This document shows, one piece after another, positions 27,696 through 35,195 of a DNA stretch of 46,336 bases. Under the pieces are notes generated by a model. That model made no database searches. It was not told the origin of the DNA and saw only the letters and a list, made by a program, of their open reading frames with translations. Every line of letters begins with the position of its first letter. Positions within the stretch are counted from its first letter, which is position 1. The DNA comes from Limnobacter sp. (lineage in GTDB: Bacteria > Pseudomonadota > Gammaproteobacteria > Burkholderiales > Burkholderiaceae_E): positions 1 through 46,336 of the forward strand of contig JAAZBL010000038.1 in the NCBI GenBank assembly GCA_012513825.1. Reading direction: 5' to 3'. Position numbers and translations under genes: made by a program.

Positions 27696-30170
27696 ATGAA
27701 AATCGATACGGGATCCCATGGGCGGGGACGCAGATCCCTGCGCCATGCAGTTGTGGTCGCAGCCTGCGCTGCGCTGCTGGCGGCCTGCAGCAGCGACGAC
27801 GACGATGAGGTCCTTCCGCCGCCGGAGCAGCCCGAGCAGCCGCAGCCGCCGGAAGAGCCGCAGCTTCCGGCCGAGCCGCATGCCGCGTTGAAGGTCCTGT
27901 CGAGCCCGGCCGAATGGGTCTCGGGCGGCGACGCGCGAATCGAAGTGCACGCGACGAACGTGGCCGCCGACGCGCTCGAACTGTGGCTCAACGACGTACG
28001 CGTCGACGTGCCGATGAAGCAGTCGGTCGCCGCCGGCGGGCTGCGGCTCGAGGGCGTCGTCGACGGGCTGGTCGACGGCGAGAACCTGCTCGAGGTGCGC
28101 AGCGCCGGGGCGGCGCTGGCCGCGTTGAAACTGACGAACCATCCGATCACCGGGCCGATGTTTTCGGGGCCCAAGCAGGCGCCGTTCGTCTGCGCCGGAC
28201 CGCGCCGCTTCGGCCGCGAACCGCTCGTCGACTCGAGCGATCCGAACCACTTCGAGGTGCGCGATTCGAGCGGCGCGCCGATCGGCTACAGCCGAGACTG
28301 CTCGCTCGAGAGCTGGACCGAATACGTGTACATGCCGGTGGGCGGCACCGGTGCAGGCGACTACCGGCCGATGCCTGCCGACGGTTCGCGACCGGCCGAC
28401 ATCGCGCGCACCACGCTGCTCGATGGCCGCGAGGTCGACTTCGTCGTTCGCATAGAGCGTGGGACGATCAACCGCTTCATCTATCAGTACTACATGCTGG
28501 CGCCGATCGGCGAAGATCCCGGCACGCCCGACACCCGCTTGTGGAACGGCCGGCTCGTCTACTCGTTCCAGGGCGGGGTCGGTTTCGGCCATTACCAGGG
28601 CGACCAGCAGAACGTCGGCGACCCGGTTGCGCTCGGCAAGGGCTACGCAATCGCCTATTCGACCGGCACGCGCACCAGCGTCCACTACAACATGGTCCTG
28701 GGCGGCGAGACGGCGATGATGACGAAGGAGCGTTTCGTCGAACGTTATGGCGTGCCCCTGTACACGGTCGGCACCGGCGCTTCGGGGGGTGCGATCCAGC
28801 AGTACCTGTACGCGCAGAACCATCCCGGGCTGCTCGATGCGGCGATCGCGACGCAGAACTATCCGGACATGGTCGGGCAGATTCCCCATGTCGGCGACTG
28901 CGAGCTCCTCGAGTACTACATGGACGTCACCGATCGCGCGAACCCCGCCTGGGGCCCAGCGACCGTCAAGAATCGGAGCTGGCTGGTCGGGATGAATGCC
29001 GAGGATTCGGTGCCCAACGAGGTCTGGCCGATCATGGACCTGCTGGGCCAGAACGGGTATCCGGTCGGCGGGGCGCCGGGCGCCACCGAATGCCGGACGG
29101 CCTGGATCGGGCTCACTGCCGGCGCACTGAATCCGCACTTCGATGCCGACCAGGTCGTGGCCAAGGCCGGCGATCGCATGCCGAGCTCGGCCTTTGCCGG
29201 CGTTCAGTTCAGCCACTACGACGACGCGCGCACGATCTATGGCGAGGGCGTCGACGGCCATCCACGGACCACCTGGGACAACGTCGGCGTGCAATACGGG
29301 CTTCGGGCCATGCTCGACGGCAACATCACGCCGGATCAGTTCCTCGACCTGAACTTCAAGATCGGCGGCTGGAAGCGCGTCGGCGAGATGGTCCCCGAGG
29401 GCTTTCCGTACAACGGCACCAGCGCGGCCGAGATCCAGAAGGTCCAGGACGACCCGAGCTATTTCGACGTCTGGAGCCGCCGCAACATGAACGCCTGGAA
29501 CCCGGCCGCCCCGAACGTTCCGGCGCCGCGAACGCACGGCGACGTGGCGGCGATGCGCGCCGCCTACGAGTCGGGGCTGGTGTTCACCGGACAGATCGAC
29601 ATTCCGATCATCAACTGGCATCCGTACCTGGAGCACAGGCTCGACATGCACAACGTGCACCAGGCCTTCGCGGCGCGCAAGCGGATCGTCGACCGGATGG
29701 GCAGCGCCGGACACCAGGTGATCTGGTTCACCGAGACGCGCGGGGCGGCGGCGCCGTTCGATCAGCGGCCGATGGCGCTCGAGGTCATGGACGAGTGGCT
29801 GGCGAACATCCGGGCGACTCCGGATGCCGGAATCGCGGCCAACCGTCCGGGACGCGCGACCGATGCCTGCTTCGACACGGACGGCAGCCCGATGGCAGCC
29901 GGCGACGAAGTCTGGGCCGGCATTCTCGATCCGCGGCCGAAGGGCGAGTGCACGCTGAAGTTCCCGATCTACTCGACCTCGCGGATCGTGGCAGGCGGGC
30001 CGATCGAGGGCGGGATCTTCAAATGTGCTCTGAAGCCCGTGGACACCGCGGTGACCGATGGCACCTACGGTTCGTGGACACCCGATCCGGCGCAGCTCGC
30101 CATGCTCCACGCGATCTTTCCCGAAGGAGTCTGCGACTGGAGCAAGCCGGACCAGGGAAGGCCGGGTTGA
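27696..30170 (+). CDS. DUF6351-type secreted lipoprotein, probable alpha/beta hydrolase (copy 1)
   Basis: This 824-residue protein has a lipoprotein signal with lipobox LLAAC just before SSDDDD, so it is probably anchored in the outer membrane. An acidic, proline-rich linker follows, then a beta-rich domain (SSPAEWVSGGDARIEV), then the family-specific TNHPITGPMFSGPKQAPFVC. The catalytic-looking part contains GTGASGGAIQQYLYAQNHPG, a nucleophile elbow of G-x-S-G-G type with Ser363. Paired cysteines near the ends (GECTLKF, FKCALK, GVCDWS) suggest disulfides. Copy 2 at 35192-37468 has the same order of motifs. No substrate is known for this family to me; ester hydrolysis is inferred from the fold. 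CGGAG lies six bases before the ATG. Confidence 0.85.
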   Translation: MKIDTGSHGRGRRSLRHAVVVAACAALLAACSSDDDDEVLPPPEQPEQPQPPEEPQLPAEPHAALKVLSSPAEWVSGGDARIEVHATNVAADALELWLNDVRVDVPMKQSVAAGGLRLEGVVDGLVDGENLLEVRSAGAALAALKLTNHPITGPMFSGPKQAPFVCAGPRRFGREPLVDSSDPNHFEVRDSSGAPIGYSRDCSLESWTEYVYMPVGGTGAGDYRPMPADGSRPADIARTTLLDGREVDFVVRIERGTINRFIYQYYMLAPIGEDPGTPDTRLWNGRLVYSFQGGVGFGHYQGDQQNVGDPVALGKGYAIAYSTGTRTSVHYNMVLGGETAMMTKERFVERYGVPLYTVGTGASGGAIQQYLYAQNHPGLLDAAIATQNYPDMVGQIPHVGDCELLEYYMDVTDRANPAWGPATVKNRSWLVGMNAEDSVPNEVWPIMDLLGQNGYPVGGAPGATECRTAWIGLTAGALNPHFDADQVVAKAGDRMPSSAFAGVQFSHYDDARTIYGEGVDGHPRTTWDNVGVQYGLRAMLDGNITPDQFLDLNFKIGGWKRVGEMVPEGFPYNGTSAAEIQKVQDDPSYFDVWSRRNMNAWNPAAPNVPAPRTHGDVAAMRAAYESGLVFTGQIDIPIINWHPYLEHRLDMHNVHQAFAARKRIVDRMGSAGHQVIWFTETRGAAAPFDQRPMALEVMDEWLANIRATPDAGIAANRPGRATDACFDTDGSPMAAGDEVWAGILDPRPKGECTLKFPIYSTSRIVAGGPIEGGIFKCALKPVDTAVTDGTYGSWTPDPAQLAMLHAIFPEGVCDWSKPDQGRPG

Positions 30171-30174
30171 CCGG
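30162..30174 (+). repeat. 13-bp near-direct repeat at the right edge of the araC-DUF6351 cassette
   Basis: Partner of 26325-26337 with 12 of 13 bases equal; it spans the stop codon of the DUF6351 gene. Confidence 0.3.
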
Positions 30175-30241
30175 ACCTTCGCTTCGGTGCTGCGGCGGCG
30201 TGCCGGCGAACCGGGTCGCCGTCGAAGGAGGGCGGGGCGGT

Positions 30242-30916
30242 TCAGATCAGCCCCGCCTCCGAAAACGAAAAGCAGTGGTTGCCGGCGACGATCAGGTGGT
30301 CGAGGACCGGAATGTCGAGCGGGCGCAGCGCCGAGCGAAGCGCATCGGTGAGCATCCGGTCGGCGGCGCTCGGTTCGGCCACCCCCGACGGGTGGTTGTG
30401 CGCGAGGATGATGCCGGCGCAATTCAGCTCGAGGGCCCGCCGCGCCACCTCGCGCGGATAGACGGCCGTTTGCGTGAGCGTGCCGCGGAACAGCTCCTCG
30501 GAGGCGATCAGCCGGTTCTGGCTGTCGAGGAACAGGCCGGCGAAAACCTCGAAGCGCCGGTCGCGCAGCCATAGCGCGAGGAAATCGCGCACGGCGCGCG
30601 GCGACTGCAGCGAATCGCGCGTTCGCAGTTCTTCGCGCAGCGAGCGGCGAGACAGCTCGACCGAGGCCTGCAGCAGCGCCCAGCGTGCCGGCCCAAGCCC
30701 CGGCCGCGCCAGTGCCTGCTCCTGCCGCGCAGCCAGCAGGCCGCGCAAGCCGCCGTATTCGGCCAGCAGTTCGCTGCCGAGCTCGACCGCGCTGCGCCCG
30801 CGCAGGCCGGTGCGCAGCAGCACCGCCAGCAACTCGGCGTCGGACAGCCGGGCCGCTTCGCCGGCAAGCAATCGTTCACGCGGCCGCTGCTCGCTCGGCC
30901 ATCCGCTGATCGCCAT
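30242..30916 (-). CDS. radC: RadC-family JAB1/MPN metalloprotein
   Basis: This 224-residue protein has an N-terminal helix-hairpin-helix-like region (RERLLAGEAARLSDAELLAVLLRTG) and the C-terminal JAMM domain with the zinc motif AHNHPSGVAEPSAAD (H-x-H-P-S-G with a later Asp). The domain ends in DHLIVAGNHCFSFSEAGLI as usual. Despite the name, a role in DNA repair is unproven; the fold suggests a metallo-hydrolase. The start ATG 30916 (MAISGWP) suits the family; an in-frame extension to 31006 runs antisense through the fkpB start. It is divergent from fkpB. Confidence 0.94.
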   Translation of the reverse strand: MAISGWPSEQRPRERLLAGEAARLSDAELLAVLLRTGLRGRSAVELGSELLAEYGGLRGLLAARQEQALARPGLGPARWALLQASVELSRRSLREELRTRDSLQSPRAVRDFLALWLRDRRFEVFAGLFLDSQNRLIASEELFRGTLTQTAVYPREVARRALELNCAGIILAHNHPSGVAEPSAADRMLTDALRSALRPLDIPVLDHLIVAGNHCFSFSEAGLI

Positions 30917-30991
30917 CTTCGCTCCGTTTCGCTGTTGACAGGCCGTCGACAAGACCCTGCGCGCTTCCGGCTCCGGGCCGGGGCCATCCCT

Positions 30992-30997
30992 TAGAAT
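30992..30997 (+). promoter_or_regulatory. fkpB -10 box abutting the start codon
   Basis: TAGAAT ends seven bases before the ATG at 31005. The upstream sequence has no clear -35 and there is no ribosome site, so the mRNA may be leaderless. Confidence 0.45.
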
Positions 30998-31004
30998 GGC
31001 GGCC

Positions 31005-31475
31005 ATGTCGACCCCATCGCCCGATTCCGCGCCGCAGACCGTGTCGGCCGGCTCGCATCTGACCCTGCATTACCGGCTCAGTCTGGCCGACTCGGACGCG
31101 GACGTCATTAATACCTTCGGCGAGCGGCCCGCGACGCTGCAGCTCGGCGTCGGCCAGATGGCCGAGCCGCTGGAGCGATGCCTGCTCGGGCTGAGCGAGG
31201 GTGCGCACCGGGTGTTCGAGCTCGAGGCCGCCGACGCCTTCGGGCCGCGCAATCCAGAGCTGGTGCAGAAGCTGTCGCGCGCCAGCTTCGACGCGAACAT
31301 CGAGCCCGGTGCCGAGTACGACCCCGGCGACGTCGTCGACTTCCCGGCGCCCGACGGCGGGCGCTATGCCGGCGTGCTCAAGGCGCTGACCGAGCAGTAC
31401 GCGCTGTTCGACTTCAACCATCCGCTGGCCGGCCAGCGCATCCGGTTCGAAGTCAGCATTCTCGGAGTGCTCTGA
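31005..31475 (+). CDS. fkpB: FKBP-type peptidyl-prolyl cis-trans isomerase (SlpA/FkpB type)
   Basis: This 156-residue cytoplasmic prolyl isomerase has a flap-insertion FKBP fold. The family outline is LTLHYRLSL, then [18 protein letters not shown], then [13 protein letters not shown], the [12 protein letters not shown] segment, and finally [17 protein letters not shown]. The DFNHPLAG motif is diagnostic of the SlyD/SlpA group; there is no histidine-rich tail, so it is SlpA/FkpB. I prefer ATG 31005 over the in-frame ATG at 30996, which lies inside the -10 box. The stop overlaps the ispH ATG (TGATG), the usual fkpB-ispH pair. Confidence 0.94.
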   Translation: MSTPSPDSAPQTVSAGSHLTLHYRLSLADSDADVINTFGERPATLQLGVGQMAEPLERCLLGLSEGAHRVFELEAADAFGPRNPELVQKLSRASFDANIEPGAEYDPGDVVDFPAPDGGRYAGVLKALTEQYALFDFNHPLAGQRIRFEVSILGVL

Positions 31476-32407
31476 TGGAAGCGCTGCTCGCCCAGCCGCG
31501 TGGCTTCTGCGCCGGCGTCGACCGTGCGATCGAGATCGTCGAGCGTGCGCTCGAGCGCTTCGGCCCCCCGGTCTACGTGCGCCACGAAATCGTCCACAAC
31601 GACCATGTCGTCCGCGAGTTGCGCGGCAAGGGCGCGGTGTTCGTCGACGAGCTCGACCAGATCCCGTCCGGTTCGGTCGTCGTCTTTTCGGCGCACGGCG
31701 TCTCGCGCGCGGTGCGCGAAGACGCGGAGCGGCGCGGGCTCAACGTGTTCGACGCGACTTGCCCGCTGGTGACCAAGGTCCACGTCGAGGTCACGAAGAT
31801 GCGCCGCGACGATCGCGAAGTGATCATGATCGGCCATGCCGGTCATCCGGAGGTCGAAGGCACGATGGGCCAGGCCGAGGGCGGCATGCACCTGGTCGAA
31901 TCGGTCGAAGACGTCGCCCGGCTGCAGGTGCGCAACCCCGAGCGCCTGTCGCTGGTCACGCAGACCACGCTGTCGGTCGACGACTGCCGCGCGATCGTCG
32001 ATGCGCTGAAGGCCCGGTTTCCGTCGATCGCCGAACCGAAGAAGCAGGACATCTGCTACGCCACGCAGAACCGTCAGGACGCCGTCAAGTTCATGGCGCC
32101 GCAATGCGACCTGGTGCTGGTGATCGGGTCGCCCACCAGCTCGAACAGCAACCGTCTGCGCGAGGTCGCCGAGAAGATCGGCTGCGAGGCGCGGATGATC
32201 GGCTCGGCCGGAGAACTCGATCCCGCCTGGCTGGCCGGCAAGCGCCGGATCGGCGTCACGGCCGGTGCGTCGGCGCCCGAGGTGCTCGTCGAGGCGCTGC
32301 TCGAGCGGCTGCGCGAACTCGGCGTGCGCAACGTGCGCACCTTGCCGGGTGCCGAGGAATCGATGGTCTTTCCGCTGCCCAAGGGGCTGGCGCGCACATC
32401 GGCCTGA
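31475..32407 (+). CDS. ispH: 4-hydroxy-3-methylbut-2-enyl diphosphate reductase
   Basis: IspH makes isopentenyl and dimethylallyl diphosphate in the last step of the methylerythritol phosphate pathway, using a 4Fe-4S cluster. The three cluster cysteines are Cys12 (RGFCAGV), Cys97 (DATCPLV) and Cys195 (DICYATQNR). [21 protein letters not shown] and [11 protein letters not shown] are further substrate-site motifs. Length is 310 residues, as usual. The start overlaps the fkpB stop. It is followed 8 bp later by the ABC transporter genes, which may share its transcript. Confidence 0.97.
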   Translation: MEALLAQPRGFCAGVDRAIEIVERALERFGPPVYVRHEIVHNDHVVRELRGKGAVFVDELDQIPSGSVVVFSAHGVSRAVREDAERRGLNVFDATCPLVTKVHVEVTKMRRDDREVIMIGHAGHPEVEGTMGQAEGGMHLVESVEDVARLQVRNPERLSLVTQTTLSVDDCRAIVDALKARFPSIAEPKKQDICYATQNRQDAVKFMAPQCDLVLVIGSPTSSNSNRLREVAEKIGCEARMIGSAGELDPAWLAGKRRIGVTAGASAPEVLVEALLERLRELGVRNVRTLPGAEESMVFPLPKGLARTSA

Positions 32408-32415
32408 GGGGCTCG

Positions 32416-34053
32416 ATGGCGCCGCCCGGCGTACCGGCCCGCCTGTCGCTGCGCGGCATCCGCAAGCTCTACCCGGGCGTCGTCGCCAACGACGGCATCG
32501 ACCTCGACGTCGGGCCGGGCGAGATCCACGCGCTGCTCGGCGAGAACGGAGCGGGCAAGTCCACGCTGGTCAAGATCGCCTGCGGCGTGACGCAGCCGAG
32601 CGACGGACAGATTCTCTGGGAAGGCCGACCCGTCGTGCTTCGCGACCCGGCGCACGCGCGCAGCCTCGGGATCGGCGTCGTGTTCCAGCATTTCGCGTTG
32701 TTCGAGTCGTTGACGGTGGTCGAGAATGCGGCGCTCGCGCTGCCGGGACGGATGCGGCTCGACGCGCTCGCGCGACGCATCGAGGAGCTGTCGGCGCGCT
32801 ACGGGCTGCCGGTCGATCCGCGGCGGCTCGTGCACTCGATGTCGGTCGGAGAGCGTCAGCGCGTCGAGATCATCCGCTGCCTGCTGCAGGCGCCCAGGCT
32901 GCTGATCATGGACGAGCCGACCTCGGTGCTGACGCCGCAGGCGGTACGCAGCCTGTTCGCAACGCTGCGCCAGCTCGCCGCCGAGGGCTGCAGCATTCTC
33001 TACATCAGCCACAAGCTCGACGAGATCCGCGAACTTTGCGAGGTCGCGACGGTGCTGCGCGGCGGACGCGTCAGCGGCCGATGCCGACCGGCCGACGAGA
33101 GCGCGGCTTCGCTGGCGCAGATGATGATCGGCGCACAGTTGCCGGTGCCGCGTCATCGCGATCCTGCCGCGGGCTCGTCCGGCGCGACCGGCCCGATGAC
33201 GGTCGGATCCGGAGGCGGAATTGCCGGCCCGGTAGGCGAAAGCCTCGACGTATCGCGCGGCTTCGAAGGGCCGCGCCTGCGGCTCGATCGCCTGTCGCAG
33301 CGCAGCGACGACCCGTTCGGCGTCGACCTCGACGGCATCGATCTCGAAGTGCATGCGGGCGAGATCGTCGGCATCGCCGGCATCTCGGGCAACGGCCAGC
33401 AGGAGCTGCTGCGCGCGATCTCCGGCGAAGCGCCGGTCGTCGATCCGCGCGCCGTGCAGATCCTCGGTGTGCCGGCGGGGCGGCTGTCGGCCGGGCGCCG
33501 GCGTGAGCTCGGCATGGGCTTCGTGCCCGAAGACCGGTTGGGACGGGGCGCGGTACCCGCGATGAGCCTGGCGCACAACGGCCTGCTGACCGCACATCGC
33601 CAGGGCATGGTGCGGGCGGGCCTGATCGATGCCGCTGCGATGCGAAGCTTCGCCGCGCGCTGCATCGCCGGTTTCCGCGTCAAGGCGACCGGGCCGCAGG
33701 CGCCGGCCAGCTCGCTTTCGGGCGGCAACCTGCAGAAGTTCATCGTCGCGCGCGAGATCCTGCAGCAGCCCCGGCTGCTCGTCGCCTCGCAGCCGACCTG
33801 GGGCGTGGACGTCGGCGCGGCCGCGCAGATCCGGCAGGCGCTGATCGACCTTCGCGACGCCGGCGCCGCCGTGCTCGTGGTGTCCGAAGAGATCGACGAA
33901 CTGTTCGAGATCTGCGACCGGATCGCCGTGATCGCCGGCGGCCGCCTGTCCCCGACGCGGGCGCTGCACGAAACGGGCATCGAGGAGATCGGCGTCTGGA
34001 TGAGCGGCCGGTGGCCGGCGAACCTTCGCTCGGAGGGCGCCGATGGGCGCTGA
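32416..34053 (+). CDS. BMP-type nucleoside/purine ABC transporter, ATP-binding protein
   Basis: This 545-residue duplicated ATPase resembles NupA/YufO and sugar-importer ATPases. The first half has Walker A GENGAGKST (42-50), signature SVGERQRVEI and Walker B LLIMDEPTSVL. The second half has a degenerate phosphate loop (GISGNGQQE) and signature LSGGNLQKF, with Walker B replaced by LLVASQPTWGVD, as is typical of this subclass. About 60 residues of Gly/Ser-rich linker join the halves. It overlaps the first permease gene by 11 bp. The other parts of the importer lie 8 kb to the right (43219-45282). Confidence 0.93.
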   Translation: MAPPGVPARLSLRGIRKLYPGVVANDGIDLDVGPGEIHALLGENGAGKSTLVKIACGVTQPSDGQILWEGRPVVLRDPAHARSLGIGVVFQHFALFESLTVVENAALALPGRMRLDALARRIEELSARYGLPVDPRRLVHSMSVGERQRVEIIRCLLQAPRLLIMDEPTSVLTPQAVRSLFATLRQLAAEGCSILYISHKLDEIRELCEVATVLRGGRVSGRCRPADESAASLAQMMIGAQLPVPRHRDPAAGSSGATGPMTVGSGGGIAGPVGESLDVSRGFEGPRLRLDRLSQRSDDPFGVDLDGIDLEVHAGEIVGIAGISGNGQQELLRAISGEAPVVDPRAVQILGVPAGRLSAGRRRELGMGFVPEDRLGRGAVPAMSLAHNGLLTAHRQGMVRAGLIDAAAMRSFAARCIAGFRVKATGPQAPASSLSGGNLQKFIVAREILQQPRLLVASQPTWGVDVGAAAQIRQALIDLRDAGAAVLVVSEEIDELFEICDRIAVIAGGRLSPTRALHETGIEEIGVWMSGRWPANLRSEGADGR

Positions 34054-35173
34054 GCCGGTCGCGCCTGCGGCGTCGCCTTCGAATTCGGCGTCCGCCGCAC
34101 GCGGTGTCCGCTGGCTGCCGGCGCTCGAGCGCCGTGCGCGGCCTTCGATCGCGATGCGCTGGCTGTCGCCGCTGCTGGCCGCGATGCTGACGGTCGTCGT
34201 CGGCGGCTTGATGTTCGCCGCGCTGGGCAAGCCGCCGCTCGAGGCGCTGCGCGTGTTCTTCCTGAATCCGCTGCGCGACGGCTGGGCCTTGTCGGAGCTG
34301 CTGCTGAAGGCGACACCGCTCGCGCTGATCGCCACCGGCCTGGCGATCGGCTTCCGCGCCAATGTCTGGAACATCGGCGCAGAGGGGCAGTTCGTCGTCG
34401 GTGCGATCGCGGCCACCGGCGTCGCGCTGGCCGTGCCCGACGCCGGCGGTCGCTGGCTGCTCGGGGCAATGCTCGTCGCCGGCGTGCTCGGCGGAGCGCT
34501 GTGGGCTGCGATTCCGGCGCTGCTGCGCACGCGCTTCGGCGCCAGCGAGATTCTCGTGTCGCTGATGCTCGTCTACGTCGCGCAGCTCGGCGTGTCCTGG
34601 CTCGTGCACGGACCCTGGCAGGATCCCGACGGCTTCAATTTTCCGCAGACGGCGATGTTCTCCGACGCCGCGCTGCTGCCGGTGCTCGCCGAAGGCACGC
34701 GGCTCAATGCCTCGTTTGCGATCGCGATCGGCGCGATGCTGGCGGCCTGGATCTTCATTGCGCGCAGCTTCGCGGGTTTCCGGATGGAGGTCGCCGGCCA
34801 GTCCGAGCCAGCGGCACGCTACGCCGGTTTTTCGGTCTCGCGCACGGTCTGGATCGGGATGCTGGCCGGCGGTGCCGCGGCCGGACTGGCCGGCATGAGC
34901 GAGGTCGCCGGCCCGATGGGGCAGTTGACCGAGCACGTGTCGAGCCAGTACGGCTTCGCGGCGATCATCGTGGCCTTCGTCGGCCGGCTTCACCCGTTCG
35001 GCATCGCGCTGGCCAGCCTGCTGATGGCGCTGCTGTACATCGGCGGCGAACAGGCGCAGCAGTACCTGGCGATGCCTTCGTCGATCTCGAAGGTCTTCCA
35101 GGGCATGCTGCTGTTCTTCCTGCTCGGCGCCGATGTCTTCGTGCAGTACCGGTTGCGGTGGACCAGACGGTGA
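34043..35173 (+). CDS. BMP-type ABC transporter permease, first subunit
   Basis: This 376-residue inner-membrane permease of the branched-chain/BMP family has about eight to ten helices. LLLKATPLALIATGLAIGFRANVWNIGAEGQF is written here in parts: LIATGLAIGFRA and NVWNIGAEGQF are the conserved early motifs, and FGASEILVSLMLVYVA follows. FVGRLHPFGIALASLLMALL is the usual late motif. The N-terminal 35 residues are a cytoplasmic Ala/Ser/Arg-rich extension. It is coupled to the ATPase gene. The partner permease, normally next in the operon, is displaced to 43219. Confidence 0.92.
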   Translation: MGAEPVAPAASPSNSASAARGVRWLPALERRARPSIAMRWLSPLLAAMLTVVVGGLMFAALGKPPLEALRVFFLNPLRDGWALSELLLKATPLALIATGLAIGFRANVWNIGAEGQFVVGAIAATGVALAVPDAGGRWLLGAMLVAGVLGGALWAAIPALLRTRFGASEILVSLMLVYVAQLGVSWLVHGPWQDPDGFNFPQTAMFSDAALLPVLAEGTRLNASFAIAIGAMLAAWIFIARSFAGFRMEVAGQSEPAARYAGFSVSRTVWIGMLAGGAAAGLAGMSEVAGPMGQLTEHVSSQYGFAAIIVAFVGRLHPFGIALASLLMALLYIGGEQAQQYLAMPSSISKVFQGMLLFFLLGADVFVQYRLRWTRR

Positions 35174-35195
35174 TCGCCGTACCTCGGGCGATCAC
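35170..35195. terminator. Stem-loop at the end of permease 1 and DUF6351 copy 2
   Basis: A 9-bp stem (35170-35178 with 35187-35195, loop of 8 nt) spans the stops of the two convergent genes. There is no T-tract, so it may act as a weak bidirectional terminator. Confidence 0.45.
35171..35179 (+). repeat. 9-bp direct repeat, left junction of the catabolic cassette
   Basis: TGATCGCCG begins with the stop codon of permease 1 and recurs exactly at 43183-43191, just upstream of permease 2. Confidence 0.35.

Noticed and set aside
26312-28174. AraC-type protein extended to 620 residues
   Set aside because: The extension runs through the divergent promoter and antisense to the DUF6351 start; ATG 27514 has a strong ribosome site.
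27624-30572. 982-codon minus-strand ORF over the DUF6351 gene
   Set aside because: Antisense shadow of a lipoprotein gene with clear signal and motifs.
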